Notes: generated by a model not told the origin, from the sequence alone. A DNA stretch of 64,000 bases from Thiopseudomonas sp. (GCA_023228985.1 JALOAC010000011.1:1-64000); one strand, 5' to 3'. Shown: positions 36,778-43,757, counted from the stretch's first letter. Made by a program: numbers and translations.

Positions 36778-36808
36778 AGCATAAAGCTTGCCACGACGGG
36801 AAGGTCAA
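36778..36808 (-). promoter_or_regulatory. CueR-type copA promoter with 19-bp spacer
   Basis: On the minus strand TTGACC (-35) and TATGCT (-10) are separated by 19 bp, the over-long spacing that MerR-family activators correct by bending DNA. The spacer begins TTCCCGTCGTGG and with the -35 box gives ACCTTCC, the left arm of the known CueR operator; the right arm (GCAAGCT) is a weaker match. It lies about 30 bp upstream of the copA start. Confidence 0.8.
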
Positions 36809-36938
36809 GCTGTGAATGCGAGTTATTATTTTTTAAAGCCAGTACGCATTCTGACGTTAATTTGTGGTCAGTGTTTAGGTGGGCTGCTAACATGCAAACC
36901 TAGGTTTTTAAATCCATATTAGTAAAAAAGGGTAGCAA

Positions 36939-37676
36939 ATGAAATTTCACCATTTAGCTGTTGCAGTAGCTGTAACCAGCATATTGATAACCGGTTGTAA
37001 CAAAGATGAAGGCAAGGCAGAGTTAAAAACACCGGCCCAAAAAGTCTCCTATGGTATTGGTTACAGCATGGGGAAAAACTTTAAGGAAGACGGCGTGGAT
37101 GACCTGAGCCCGCAGGCAATTGCCGCAGGTGTTGCTGATGCGTTAGCCAATAAAGAACAGCGCGTGGATGATGAGGCGCTGATGGAAGCCTTTGGGTTTA
37201 TGCAGGAGCGCGCACAGGAGCGCATGAATGCTATCAATGACGAAGCAGCCAAAGCAGGAAAGGCCTTTTTGGCTGAAAATGGCAAACGTGAAGGCGTGAT
37301 CACTACAGATACTGGATTGCAGTATGAAATACTGGTTGCAGCACAAGGCGCGCAGCCAAAAGTGAATGACACAGTGCAGGTTCACTATCACGGCACTTTG
37401 ATTGATGGTTCGGTATTTGATAGCTCTGTGGAGCGCGGCATGCCAGCTGAGTTTCCAGTAGGCGCGGTGATTCCAGGCTGGGTTGAAGGTCTGCAATTGA
37501 TGCATGTTGGGGAAAAAGTTAAATTTTATATCCCCAGTGAGCTGGCCTACGGAACCAAGAGCCCTGCACCGGCAATACCTGCAAACTCAGCGTTAATTTT
37601 TGAGGTTGAGTTGTTAGCAATTGCTGGACAAGAGTTAGAAGAGTCTGTCGATGAGGCAGAAGAAGAAAACGAGTAA
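36939..37676 (+). CDS. FKBP-type peptidyl-prolyl isomerase lipoprotein (FkpA/Mip type)
   Basis: A 245-aa precursor with a lipoprotein signal (lipobox LITGC, Cys near residue 20). An N-terminal dimerisation domain (about 35-115: VSYGIGYSMGKNFKEDG) precedes an FKBP domain (about 135-230) with VQVHYHGTLIDGSVFDSS and IPGWVEGLQLMHVGEKVKFYIPSELAYG. It should catalyse proline isomerisation and chaperone proteins in the periplasm. The C-terminus is acidic. Transcription is away from copA. Confidence 0.93.
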   Translation: MKFHHLAVAVAVTSILITGCNKDEGKAELKTPAQKVSYGIGYSMGKNFKEDGVDDLSPQAIAAGVADALANKEQRVDDEALMEAFGFMQERAQERMNAINDEAAKAGKAFLAENGKREGVITTDTGLQYEILVAAQGAQPKVNDTVQVHYHGTLIDGSVFDSSVERGMPAEFPVGAVIPGWVEGLQLMHVGEKVKFYIPSELAYGTKSPAPAIPANSALIFEVELLAIAGQELEESVDEAEEENE

Positions 37677-37723
37677 ATACAGGTTGCATGCCTGTCTGCA
37701 CAGTGTTTGCAGGCAGGTGTCCC

Positions 37724-38083
37724 GTGAGTTTTACAGTGAATAATGTGAACAATACAGCGCAAATTATTTATAACCAAGGCGAACCTGAGTATGCCGTTTT
37801 GCCTTGGCATGAGTACCAACAATTATTGCAAGCAGCGGGCTACCCCAAGGCGCAGAGTGTGAATTCTGAGCAGACTAAAGCTGCGATAACCAAACGAGTG
37901 AGCAATGTGTCTGAGCTTAATGCATTGCGTGAACAGGCGGGTCTTTCAGTTGAGCAACTTGCCCGCGACGTAGGCATTAGTCCGCATTACCTGCTGCTGA
38001 TTGAGCAGGGTGAACGAGAAGCCAGCGATGTGGTTTTACGATCTTTAGCCAGAGTTCTGCATGTTGATCAGTGGAACCAATGA
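37724..38083 (+). CDS. Small regulator with Phd-like N-terminus and XRE HTH
   Basis: A protein of about 119 aa. The first part (IYNQGEPEYAVLPWHEYQQLL) resembles the N-terminal motif of Phd-type antitoxins. The C-terminal part is a Cro/CI-type helix-turn-helix (LNALREQAGLSVEQLARDVGISPHYLLLIEQGER). No matching toxin is adjacent. The GTG at 37724 follows an AGG site; the frame is open upstream. The following gene starts 7 bp after the stop, so they are probably one operon. The regulatory target is unknown. Confidence 0.7.
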   Translation: MSFTVNNVNNTAQIIYNQGEPEYAVLPWHEYQQLLQAAGYPKAQSVNSEQTKAAITKRVSNVSELNALREQAGLSVEQLARDVGISPHYLLLIEQGEREASDVVLRSLARVLHVDQWNQ

Positions 38084-38090
38084 GGAACAA

Positions 38091-38483
38091 GTGACTCAAA
38101 GCGTGCTACAACACCTATTACGGCTGTTACAGCAGGCACAACAGCAACAGCGTCCAGTCACCTATCGCCAGCTTTTAGAGCAGTTAGACTTGCCTGCACC
38201 AAAAATGCAAAGTTTAGCGCGTGTGCTGGAACAGCAGGCAGTGCATGATGCGCAGCAAGGCTGGCCCATGCGTAGTGTCTTGGTGATTAGCCAAACAAGC
38301 TTAAAGTTACCACGGCAAGGTTTTTTTGATTTTTTGGTTGAGCAAAAAATACTTGTACAGATGAATGAAGCACAGCAGCAGAGTTGGTACCAGCAGGAGT
38401 TGGCGCGTGTGTATGCATTCAGTTACCCAGGGGAAAAATTATGTTTTGGTGGAAGTGGCGAGCCAAGTTCAGTTACTGGATAG
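38091..38483 (+). CDS. Hypothetical protein, 130 aa
   Basis: Gln-rich protein (LLRLLQQAQQQQRPVTYRQLLEQLDLP) with a pattern reminiscent of a small winged-helix fold: MQSLARVLEQQAVHDAQQGWPMRSVLVIS. No known family is recognised with confidence. The GTG at 38091 has GAGG 5 bp before it. Its 3' end overlaps the next gene by 43 bp, which points to co-translation of the two. Confidence 0.65.
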   Translation: MTQSVLQHLLRLLQQAQQQQRPVTYRQLLEQLDLPAPKMQSLARVLEQQAVHDAQQGWPMRSVLVISQTSLKLPRQGFFDFLVEQKILVQMNEAQQQSWYQQELARVYAFSYPGEKLCFGGSGEPSSVTG

Positions 38484-38920
38484 CTAGACGCTTATTTAAC
38501 CAGCGCTGGGCGGTGGATAACGACAGGCTGTGGGAATGGATGCAGGGTCAGTTTGCACGCATGGCAGCTTTTGAAGATGTGCCAGCGCGAGCGTTTTATG
38601 GCCATTTATTGCTGTACAAAGGGCAGGGGCAGACAGCGCGTAATGAAGGCGTGCGCTTGTTACGCTTGGCTGCTCAGGGTGGAGACGGAAAATCTGCTTA
38701 TCGTCTTGGCATGTATTGCCTAGAAAGCAGTGAAACGCAAACGCCTGAGCCACAACAAGCAGCGGACTGGTTTGAGCTGGCATTGCAGCATGGTCACCCG
38801 TTAGCAGCGGGCAAGCTGTTAGAGCTTTATGCAGAGAGCGGGCCAGCCGAAACTGCCAACGCTAAAAAAGCAGAACAAATTCGCCAGCAGGCGCAAAATG
38901 ATCCGTTACTGGGTATTTAA
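38441..38920 (+). CDS. Sel1-like repeat protein
   Basis: A 159-aa protein with a TPR/Sel1-like helical repeat pattern (GVRLLRLAAQGGDGKSAYRLG, AADWFELALQHGHPLAAGKLLELYAE). The Trp-rich N-terminus MFWWKWRAKFSYWIARRLF looks amphipathic or membrane-associated. The ATG has GGGG 7 bp before it and lies within the preceding gene in another frame. Its role is unknown; Sel1 repeats usually mediate protein contacts. ssrA begins 118 bp later. Confidence 0.7.
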   Translation: MFWWKWRAKFSYWIARRLFNQRWAVDNDRLWEWMQGQFARMAAFEDVPARAFYGHLLLYKGQGQTARNEGVRLLRLAAQGGDGKSAYRLGMYCLESSETQTPEPQQAADWFELALQHGHPLAAGKLLELYAESGPAETANAKKAEQIRQQAQNDPLLGI

Positions 38921-38982
38921 TCTGACGGCCCATTGAAATCTGGAAATTAAACCCCATTAATCTACCTAGCACACGGAGTGCA

Positions 38983-39011
38983 TCGACAAACAGTAGTTTT
39001 TAGCGTACACT
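38983..39011 (+). promoter_or_regulatory. Promoter of ssrA
   Basis: TCGACA (38983-38988) and TACACT (39006-39011) are separated by 17 bp. Transcription would begin near 39018, giving a short precursor that RNase P would trim to 39039. Confidence 0.65.
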
Positions 39012-39038
39012 GTTCGTCACCTGAACAAGCAAGCTTTT

Positions 39039-39394
39039 GGGGTCGATTAGGATTCGACGCCGGTTGCGAAACTTGAGGGGCATGCCGAGTTGGTAACAGA
39101 ACTCGTAAATCCACTGTTGCACATTGATAGTTGCCAACGACGACAACTACGCTCTAGCCGCTTAAGTCGGCTAGCTGTCCTTAGGGGATGCCTGTAAACC
39201 CGAAATCCGGACAGTCATATAGAACAGGATCGCCGCCAAGCACGCTGTGGGCGTAACGGCTAAAACTCACACAGCTCGCTCTGAACACCCTGCCACTCGG
39301 GTCGTGAGGAGTTAACTTAATAGAGATGGCTACGCATGTAGAACCGATAGCGGAGTACTGGCGGACGGGGGTTCAAATCCCCCCGACTCCACCA
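39039..39394 (+). ncRNA. ssrA: tmRNA
   Basis: Transfer-messenger RNA for trans-translation and ribosome rescue. The 5' GGGGTCG pairs with CGACTCC before the 3' ACCA, forming the acceptor stem, and GGGTTCAAATCCC is the T arm. The tag frame starts at 39133 (GCC) and encodes ANDDNYALAA then TAA (39163-39165), the tag typical of gammaproteobacteria. Length 356 nt. The 3' end is the attachment site of the adjoining island. It is intact. Confidence 0.97.
39133..39165 (+). other. tmRNA tag-peptide reading frame
   Basis: GCC resume codon, ten codons encoding ANDDNYALAA, and a TAA stop. The AA end directs tagged proteins to ClpXP and related proteases. Confidence 0.95.
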
Positions 39395-39468
39395 AACAAC
39401 AAACCGTAACACCAAGATTTTAAAGGTGTTGCGGTTTTTTTATGCCTATTTTTTGCTTTGTTTGCCCA
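39369..39468 (+). repeat. Proximal attachment repeat at the ssrA 3' end
   Basis: A 28-bp stretch at 39369-39396 (T arm to ACCAAA) and a 68-bp stretch at 39401-39468 recur unchanged at 41928-41955 and 41959-42026; only the few bases between them differ. This is the duplicated att region left by integration into ssrA. It includes the T-arm and acceptor sequence, the terminator and the tail of an integrase gene. Confidence 0.92.
39402..39440 (+). terminator. Rho-independent terminator of ssrA
   Basis: AACCGTAACACC pairs with GGTGTTGCGGTT (one G-U) around AAGATTTTAAA and runs into seven T. Confidence 0.92.
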
Positions 39469-39516
39469 GAGTTATCCCAGCAGGATTTAAGGGCAGTGCT
39501 TCTTCTATGCTGCTTT
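39446..39516 (-). pseudogene. C-terminal tail of a tyrosine integrase, fragment A
   Basis: On the minus strand the frame reads SSIEEALPLNPAGITLGKQ and ends SKK-stop at 39446. EEALPLNPAG aligns with the tail of fragment B (LEAMLALNPVG) and with the HLEDAL.LNP ending of P2-like phage integrases. The catalytic domain is missing; an IS3 remnant lies just upstream, so transposition followed by deletion may have removed it. Confidence 0.6.
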
Positions 39517-39566
39517 GGAAGGTTTTTTTGTGACCTTTAAGAACGACTTTTTTAGCCGCTTTGAAA

Positions 39567-39707
39567 AAAACAGAAGAAGGCTTAATCGCCGAAATCAGCG
39601 AGCATATGCATTAAAATAACGAGAAGCGGATTCGCTTGGATTTAAAAATGAGCCCCGTACAATACAGGCTCAAGTATGAAAACAATTGTGTAAACGCAGT
39701 CCAATAA
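39567..39707 (+). pseudogene. IS3-family transposase (OrfB) remnant
   Basis: The frame reads KTEEGLIAEISEHMH, stop, then NNEKRIRLDLKMSPVQYRLK and YEN, ending at TAA 39705. NEKRIRLDLKMSPVQYR is the typical C-terminus of IS3-group transposases (rve domain end). It carries an internal stop and only about 45 codons remain. The following GTCCAATAAATGGGGTGCA may include the IS terminus. Confidence 0.75.
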
Positions 39708-39802
39708 ATGGGGTGCATTTCATGTCTTCTGTGTGCAATAGTCGCGACAAATACCACCGCCTGTGCGACAATATTTTTATCTGAACGCTTTGGGAGGTTC
39801 CC

Positions 39803-40072
39803 ATGTCCGAACGCATCAACACTCGTTTATCGCAACCCATGGCTGAGTTCGTGGATCGCATGGTCGGCGAGGCGGGTCTTTACGAGACACCCAGCGAATA
39901 CGTGCGCGATTTGATCCGCCGCGATATGGAACGGCGTGACGGCCGGCTTGTGCAGGACGCCATCCTCGCAGGTTACCGGGACTTGGCGGCAGACCGCGTT
40001 TTTGCGTCCAGCGGCAACTTCAAGGCTGATATGGCGGTGTTCGACCGCAAGGAAGCCGATGGCTGGCAATGA
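39803..40072 (+). CDS. parD: ParD-type antitoxin
   Basis: An 89-aa protein. The N-terminal ribbon-helix-helix region is SERINTRLSQPMAEFVDRMV followed by YETPSEYVRDLIRRDMERRD. The C-terminal part (about 60-89) would be the disordered toxin-binding tail. GGGAGG stands before the ATG. It overlaps parE by 14 bp. The codon use is clearly more GC-rich than the flanking AT-rich island DNA, a sign of acquisition from another source. Confidence 0.88.
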   Translation: MSERINTRLSQPMAEFVDRMVGEAGLYETPSEYVRDLIRRDMERRDGRLVQDAILAGYRDLAADRVFASSGNFKADMAVFDRKEADGWQ

Positions 40073-40427
40073 CGTGCCATCACCTGCCACGTTCCTGCTG
40101 ACCCGCAGTGCAGCGCTGGATTTGCGTCGCATTCATACACGTTCACGCCGTGATTGGGGGGAAGACGTTGCCGACCAGTACCTCGCCGATCTATATGCGG
40201 CCATAGGCGCTGTTGCCGCCAACCCGGAGAAGGGCCGCTTGCGGCAGCACCGTTCGGCTCCGTTTCTGATGGTTTCGGCGCGGCAGCATTACCTGATCTA
40301 CGATCTCGTGCCGCAAGGCATCGCGGTGCTGGCGGTTCAACATCAAGTGCGCGACATCGAATCTCTGATCGCGGAATTGACCCCGGCCTTTCACGCCGAA
40401 GTTGAACGGTTGCAGCGCAAAGCCTGA
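40059..40427 (+). CDS. parE: ParE-type toxin
   Basis: A 122-aa RelE/ParE-superfamily protein: FLLTRSAALDLRRIHTRSRRDWGEDVADQYLADL at the N-terminus, then GRLRQHRSAPFLMVSARQHYLIYDL and the strand ending VLAVQHQVRDIESLI. ParE toxins generally inhibit DNA gyrase. The ATG at 40059 has AAGGA 5 bp before it and lies inside the parD end, so synthesis is coupled. The pair can stabilise the island or act as a remnant plasmid addiction module. Confidence 0.85.
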   Translation: MAGNDVPSPATFLLTRSAALDLRRIHTRSRRDWGEDVADQYLADLYAAIGAVAANPEKGRLRQHRSAPFLMVSARQHYLIYDLVPQGIAVLAVQHQVRDIESLIAELTPAFHAEVERLQRKA

Positions 40428-40500
40428 TTGCACCCCTTCATACCCGCAGAAGTGCTCATAAGCTCGGGAGGTCGGTCGGCACATAGTTAGCCGTCTGCAA

Positions 40501-40577
40501 CCAAATAATAAACCGTAATATCATGATTTTAAAAGTGTTACGGTTTTTTTATGCCTGTTTTTTGCTTCGTTTGCCCA
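40501..40577 (+). repeat. Middle, diverged copy of the ssrA-downstream att segment
   Basis: CCAAATAATAAACCGTAATA through TTTGCCCA aligns with 39392-39468 over its whole length with scattered substitutions. The hairpin is preserved by compensation (CCGTAA pairs with TTACGG). The tRNA-like T arm and acceptor are not recognisable upstream. It marks the junction between two tandem insertions. Confidence 0.8.
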
Positions 40578-40740
40578 ACAGGATTTAAAGCTAACATTGC
40601 TTCTAGGTGATTTGGTGCTAAGTGTGAATAGCGCATGATCATAACCAAGGACGAGTGGCCGAATTTTTTTTACAGAACTAGTAAATTACCGCCACTTTGA
40701 ACAAAATGGCTTGCGAATCCAGCCTGCAAACTCGCGCCAC
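40538..40740 (-). pseudogene. Tyrosine integrase C-terminal fragment B, P2-like
   Basis: On the minus strand the frame reads GASLQAGFASHFVQSGGNLL, VL, stop, then KKFGHSSLVMIMRYSHLAPN, HLEAMLALNPVGQTKQK. This is the box II region of a P2-like phage integrase (typical form LRHTFASHF..NGGN, LGHS..MTMRYAHLAP). The catalytic Tyr of MRYSHL is present, but the box Arg-His (RHTF) reads QAGF and a stop splits the frame. The reading direction is towards ssrA. Confidence 0.8.
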
Positions 40741-40923
40741 GGCATAATCGGTGGGGAAATCAAAAAGGTCTTTAAGTCGAGCTATAATTCAATGATGTTG
40801 ACCTTATGATGTGATCCGTATAGGTCTGTACCGCTCATTTTTTTGTAAGGTGCAGTTGTAATACACACAAAATAAGTCTGTTTTACATTGCATACGTATA
40901 TTTCTTAAAGTGTTTTGGGATAA

Positions 40924-41109
40924 TGGACGAGAGAATCAGAGCTCTTATTGATAAGTCAGGTTTAGATATGCTTGCAAAAGATACGTAAGTCACTGGCACT
41001 AGATGGCAAGCAGCGCGATACGACAGGCACACTTGCGTCTGAAATTGGACAAACCAGTCCTGCATATGATGAAGTAAACGGAAAATTGGACGCACCAGAC
41101 GCGGTATAG
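40924..41109 (+). pseudogene. Broken small DNA-binding protein gene
   Basis: The frame starts MDERIRALIDKSGLDMLAKD, T, then meets TAA, continues VTGTRWQAARYDR, and a frame-shifted tail reads LASEIGQTSPAYDEVNGKLD up to TAG at 41107. The pieces resemble short phage/plasmid DNA-binding proteins (LAKDTGVTG.RWQ.VRY followed by SGQTSP.YDEA). A nonsense mutation, a frameshift and probably an internal deletion inactivate it. Confidence 0.5.
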
Positions 41110-41153
41110 AAATACAAAAAGTAGTTGCTAAGCGCTGGTATGGGGGGCTTTGA

Positions 41154-41816
41154 GTGGATAATTTAAAAGCAGATATAGAAGACAGAATTTACAGACCAGA
41201 AAATAAAAACCATGCAGCTATCATTTTTACAGTCTGCATAACGGCCATTGTTACAGGTGGTGGCGTATACCTATTAACAAAGCCAAGTGAAGCGCAAATG
41301 TTCATTGAGCGAGACCGGCAAGCGGAATTGCTCAGACAACAAGAACAAGCCGCACAAAAAATAGAAAGACCAGCTGCAGAGCACAAACAGCCCGTTCGTT
41401 ATGAAGACGTAACCAGTCCGCACCTAGAACAGTGGGAGCGCGAAAGCAAAGAGCGAAAACAAACAGTTTTCAATGATGATAATTACAAGCCAAAAAGCGC
41501 AGCTAATACAATTCCAGCACCTCGACAAACTCGAACAACGCCAAGACGCCAGACACAAAACTTAATCAATCATAAAACAGCGCCATGGAGCTGGCAAAGC
41601 CACGGCTATGGTTCAGGCACAAAAAAGAAAGGCAGAGGCGGACAATTTAACTACACCGTCAGAAATGGATTCATTGATACAGGCAGTGTTTGCAATAACT
41701 ACCAGTACGGTTCATTGGTCTACCGTGATTGTCGCAAAGCAGCAAAAGCATACTTCCAAAGAGCATGTAACAATCAAAACCGCGAAGCATGTAGTGGTGC
41801 GGACATGATGCCGTAA
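41154..41816 (+). CDS. Hypothetical single-pass membrane protein in the ssrA island
   Basis: A 220-aa protein with no family I recognise. One transmembrane segment (AAIIFTVCITAIVTGGGVYLL, about residues 21-41) follows a short cytoplasmic N-terminus. A polar Gln/Arg/Lys-rich middle (about 50-135) precedes a C-terminal domain with four Cys (SVCNNYQYGS, DCRKAAKAYFQRAC, REACSG) that could form disulfides outside the cytoplasm. The GTG start follows GGGGGG. Composition is AT-rich and unlike parDE. Confidence 0.7.
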   Translation: MDNLKADIEDRIYRPENKNHAAIIFTVCITAIVTGGGVYLLTKPSEAQMFIERDRQAELLRQQEQAAQKIERPAAEHKQPVRYEDVTSPHLEQWERESKERKQTVFNDDNYKPKSAANTIPAPRQTRTTPRRQTQNLINHKTAPWSWQSHGYGSGTKKKGRGGQFNYTVRNGFIDTGSVCNNYQYGSLVYRDCRKAAKAYFQRACNNQNREACSGADMMP

Positions 41817-41927
41817 GTGTCGAAGAAGTGTCGAAAACATAGACCGCTAGAGCACATTACAGACAAACTAGAAAACCACAAACCCACGGCTAGAGCGGCA
41901 TAGAGCATAGCTGAACCGTTCGGGCAA

Positions 41928-42026
41928 GGGTTCAAATCCCCCCGACTCCACCAAATAAAAACCGTAACACCAAGATTTTAAAGGTGTTGCGGTTTTTTTA
42001 TGCCTATTTTTTGCTTTGTTTGCCCA
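41928..42026 (+). repeat. Distal attachment repeat, copy of the ssrA 3' end and terminator
   Basis: GGGTTCAAATCCCCCCGACT through CCACCAAA (41928-41955) repeats 39369-39396 exactly. Then 41959-42026 repeats 39401-39468 exactly, including the terminator hairpin and T run. It is only a T-arm/acceptor fragment and not a second tmRNA. Confidence 0.92.
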
Positions 42027-42151
42027 TATGAGTGCATAGTGTACCGTTGGCAGTACAGCCTGCCTTGTCAAGCGTTAGGTAAGGCTTAAGTTAAAATCAG
42101 AGAGAGATAGTTAGCCAAGCAGAGCTGGAGCATTCAGCGCGCAGAAGGGTG

Positions 42152-42192
42152 TTTAACCTTCACAAAACAAGGCTGTATGATATGGCCTTGTT
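42152..42192 (+). promoter_or_regulatory. Candidate jet promoter with overlapping palindromic operator
   Basis: TTTAAC (42152-42157) and TATGAT (42176-42181) are separated by 18 bp. A perfect inverted repeat, AACAAGGC (42166-42173) and GCCTTGTT (42185-42192), brackets the -10 box. No T run follows it, so it does not look like a terminator. A dimeric regulator bound there would block RNA polymerase. Confidence 0.5.
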
Positions 42193-42252
42193 AACACAAA
42201 AAGGAAGGCGCGAATCAATGTTCGCTCTACTGCGATGGAGCCAGCCTAAGTC

Positions 42253-43755
42253 ATGAATTTACCCATTCGCCAGCGTGTCAGTCAGTATATGGATGCCCGT
42301 CAGCAGCATCCGGCTTGGCGTTTGCTGGTGTCGCCACGTGCGCCTTTAATGCTGGGCTGTTTAACGGGTTTGTTTGCTAATCAAAGTCGCGAAGGCGGTA
42401 TTGCTGAAGAAGACGCGTTGCAAGCATTGACGCAGATGTTGCTGGAGTTCGCCAATCACCCTGATTTTAAAGTGGATGTGGATAATCCGCAGCAGCAGGC
42501 CGGACGTGAGTTGCGTGAATGGATTAAGCGGGGGTTGGTAGTTGAACGTGGGCAACGTTTGTATGAAACCGATGCTTTAAACCGTGCAGTGCAGTTTATC
42601 GACTCATTAGATAACCGCATTATGACGTCCACCGCTTCGCGCTTGTCTGTGGTGCAAGAGCAAATTCGCAAGCTAGAAACGGGTTTGGATACTGATCCAG
42701 TCAACCGAGCCGATGCCTTGCGCGAGCAAATTGCTCGGTTACAGCACGAGCTTGCTGACGTTGAGGCGGGCAAGATAGAGGTCTTATCAGAGGCTGCAGC
42801 GGTGGAGGCGATACGCGAAGTCTATGTGTTAGCGACGGGTCTAAGTGCGGATTTTCGGCGCGTGGAAGATTCCTGGCGCGCGGCAGATCGTCTATTGCGG
42901 CAGAGCATGATGGCTGAGGGTGTGCACCGTGGTGATGTTTTGGAGCAGTTGTTAGATGGGCAAGAAAACCTGCTCAGCACTGCCGAAGGTCGGGTGTTTG
43001 ACAGTTTTATGCAGCAGCTGGGCGAATCTAGCGAACTAAAGCTGATGACTGAGCGCGTTCGTAATATTTTGGCGCACCCGGCAGCAGAGCGGGCACTGAA
43101 TAGACAGCAAATGCTTGAGTTGCGCTGGCTCCGACTGAAACTGTCTGGCGAAAGCCAGATGGTGTTGCGCGCCCGCTCCCGCAGTGAGCAAGATGTGCGT
43201 GGTTTTATTAAAAGCGGGCTGGCGGCTGAGCATCATCGAGTCGGCTTGCTACTCAATGATATTCTGGCTCGCGCCCATAGCTTGGATTGGTCGGCAGCCA
43301 GCTTGCGACGCACACCTGCGGCTTTACCGCCACTTGGCGTAGCGCTGGGTAATGTGCCCGTACCAGAGCGGCTGCGCTATAAAGTGCTGGATGATGACAC
43401 TGATACCACCCCAGACTTCACCCCCACAGATGAGTCGTTAGAGCAGCTCGATGATGAGTTTTGGGCTGCGTTTGAGGGGTTAAACCGTGAGCAAATGCTG
43501 CGCGATACACTCGAGCTGTTGGCTCAGCAAGGGCGACCGATGACCTTGGCTGAGCTGGCGAGCCAAATACCCATGACCTACGATCTAGAAACCCTTAGTT
43601 TGTGGATTGAAATGGCTCGTGAAGCAGGCATTGAAATTACTGAAGAGCATGAAGTATTGAGGCTTGAAGATGCCGACGGCAACCATTGGCAGTATCGCTT
43701 GCCAGTGACGCGGTTAGACAGCTCTACGTTGGCAGGCCTAGATTGGGACCTATAA
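42253..43755 (+). CDS. jetA: Wadjet defence protein JetA (DUF3375)
   Basis: A 500-aa protein of the DUF3375 family, the kleisin-like (MukF-like) subunit of the Wadjet condensin. It starts with a helical domain (RQQHPAWRLLVSPRAPLMLGCLTGLF), has coiled-coil stretches (about residues 125-170), and ends with a winged-helix-like region (PMTLAELASQIPMTYDLETLSLWIEMAREAGIEI). In Wadjet, JetABC forms an SMC motor that extrudes loops on circular DNA and JetD cuts when extrusion stalls on small plasmids. It is the first gene of jetABCD, 2 bp before jetB. Confidence 0.92.
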   Translation: MNLPIRQRVSQYMDARQQHPAWRLLVSPRAPLMLGCLTGLFANQSREGGIAEEDALQALTQMLLEFANHPDFKVDVDNPQQQAGRELREWIKRGLVVERGQRLYETDALNRAVQFIDSLDNRIMTSTASRLSVVQEQIRKLETGLDTDPVNRADALREQIARLQHELADVEAGKIEVLSEAAAVEAIREVYVLATGLSADFRRVEDSWRAADRLLRQSMMAEGVHRGDVLEQLLDGQENLLSTAEGRVFDSFMQQLGESSELKLMTERVRNILAHPAAERALNRQQMLELRWLRLKLSGESQMVLRARSRSEQDVRGFIKSGLAAEHHRVGLLLNDILARAHSLDWSAASLRRTPAALPPLGVALGNVPVPERLRYKVLDDDTDTTPDFTPTDESLEQLDDEFWAAFEGLNREQMLRDTLELLAQQGRPMTLAELASQIPMTYDLETLSLWIEMAREAGIEITEEHEVLRLEDADGNHWQYRLPVTRLDSSTLAGLDWDL

Positions 43756-43757
43756 AA

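Larger units (their letters stand above)
39395..41955. mobile_element. Degenerate integrated island at ssrA
   Basis: Bounded by the ssrA 3' end and its direct repeat at 41928. A third, diverged copy of the ssrA-downstream segment at 40501 splits it into two segments, as if two related elements had inserted in turn. Contents: integrase tails at 39446 and 40538, an IS3-family remnant, parDE, a broken DNA-binding gene and one membrane protein. No complete integrase remains, so the island is probably immobile. Confidence 0.85.

Noticed and set aside
40780..40920. Additional small genes or promoters in the AT-rich gap after integrase fragment B
   Set aside because: TATAAT-like strings occur, but no open frame with a start and ribosome site or recognisable protein could be supported.
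41928..41955. Possible tRNA or second tmRNA 3' end
   Set aside because: Only the T arm and acceptor half are present, identical to the end of ssrA; no 5' half or anticodon arm precedes it. It is an att duplication.
41868..42071. 67-codon minus-strand open frame across the distal att repeat
   Set aside because: It reads the terminator hairpin and T-arm antisense; the coding appearance comes from the repeated att DNA.
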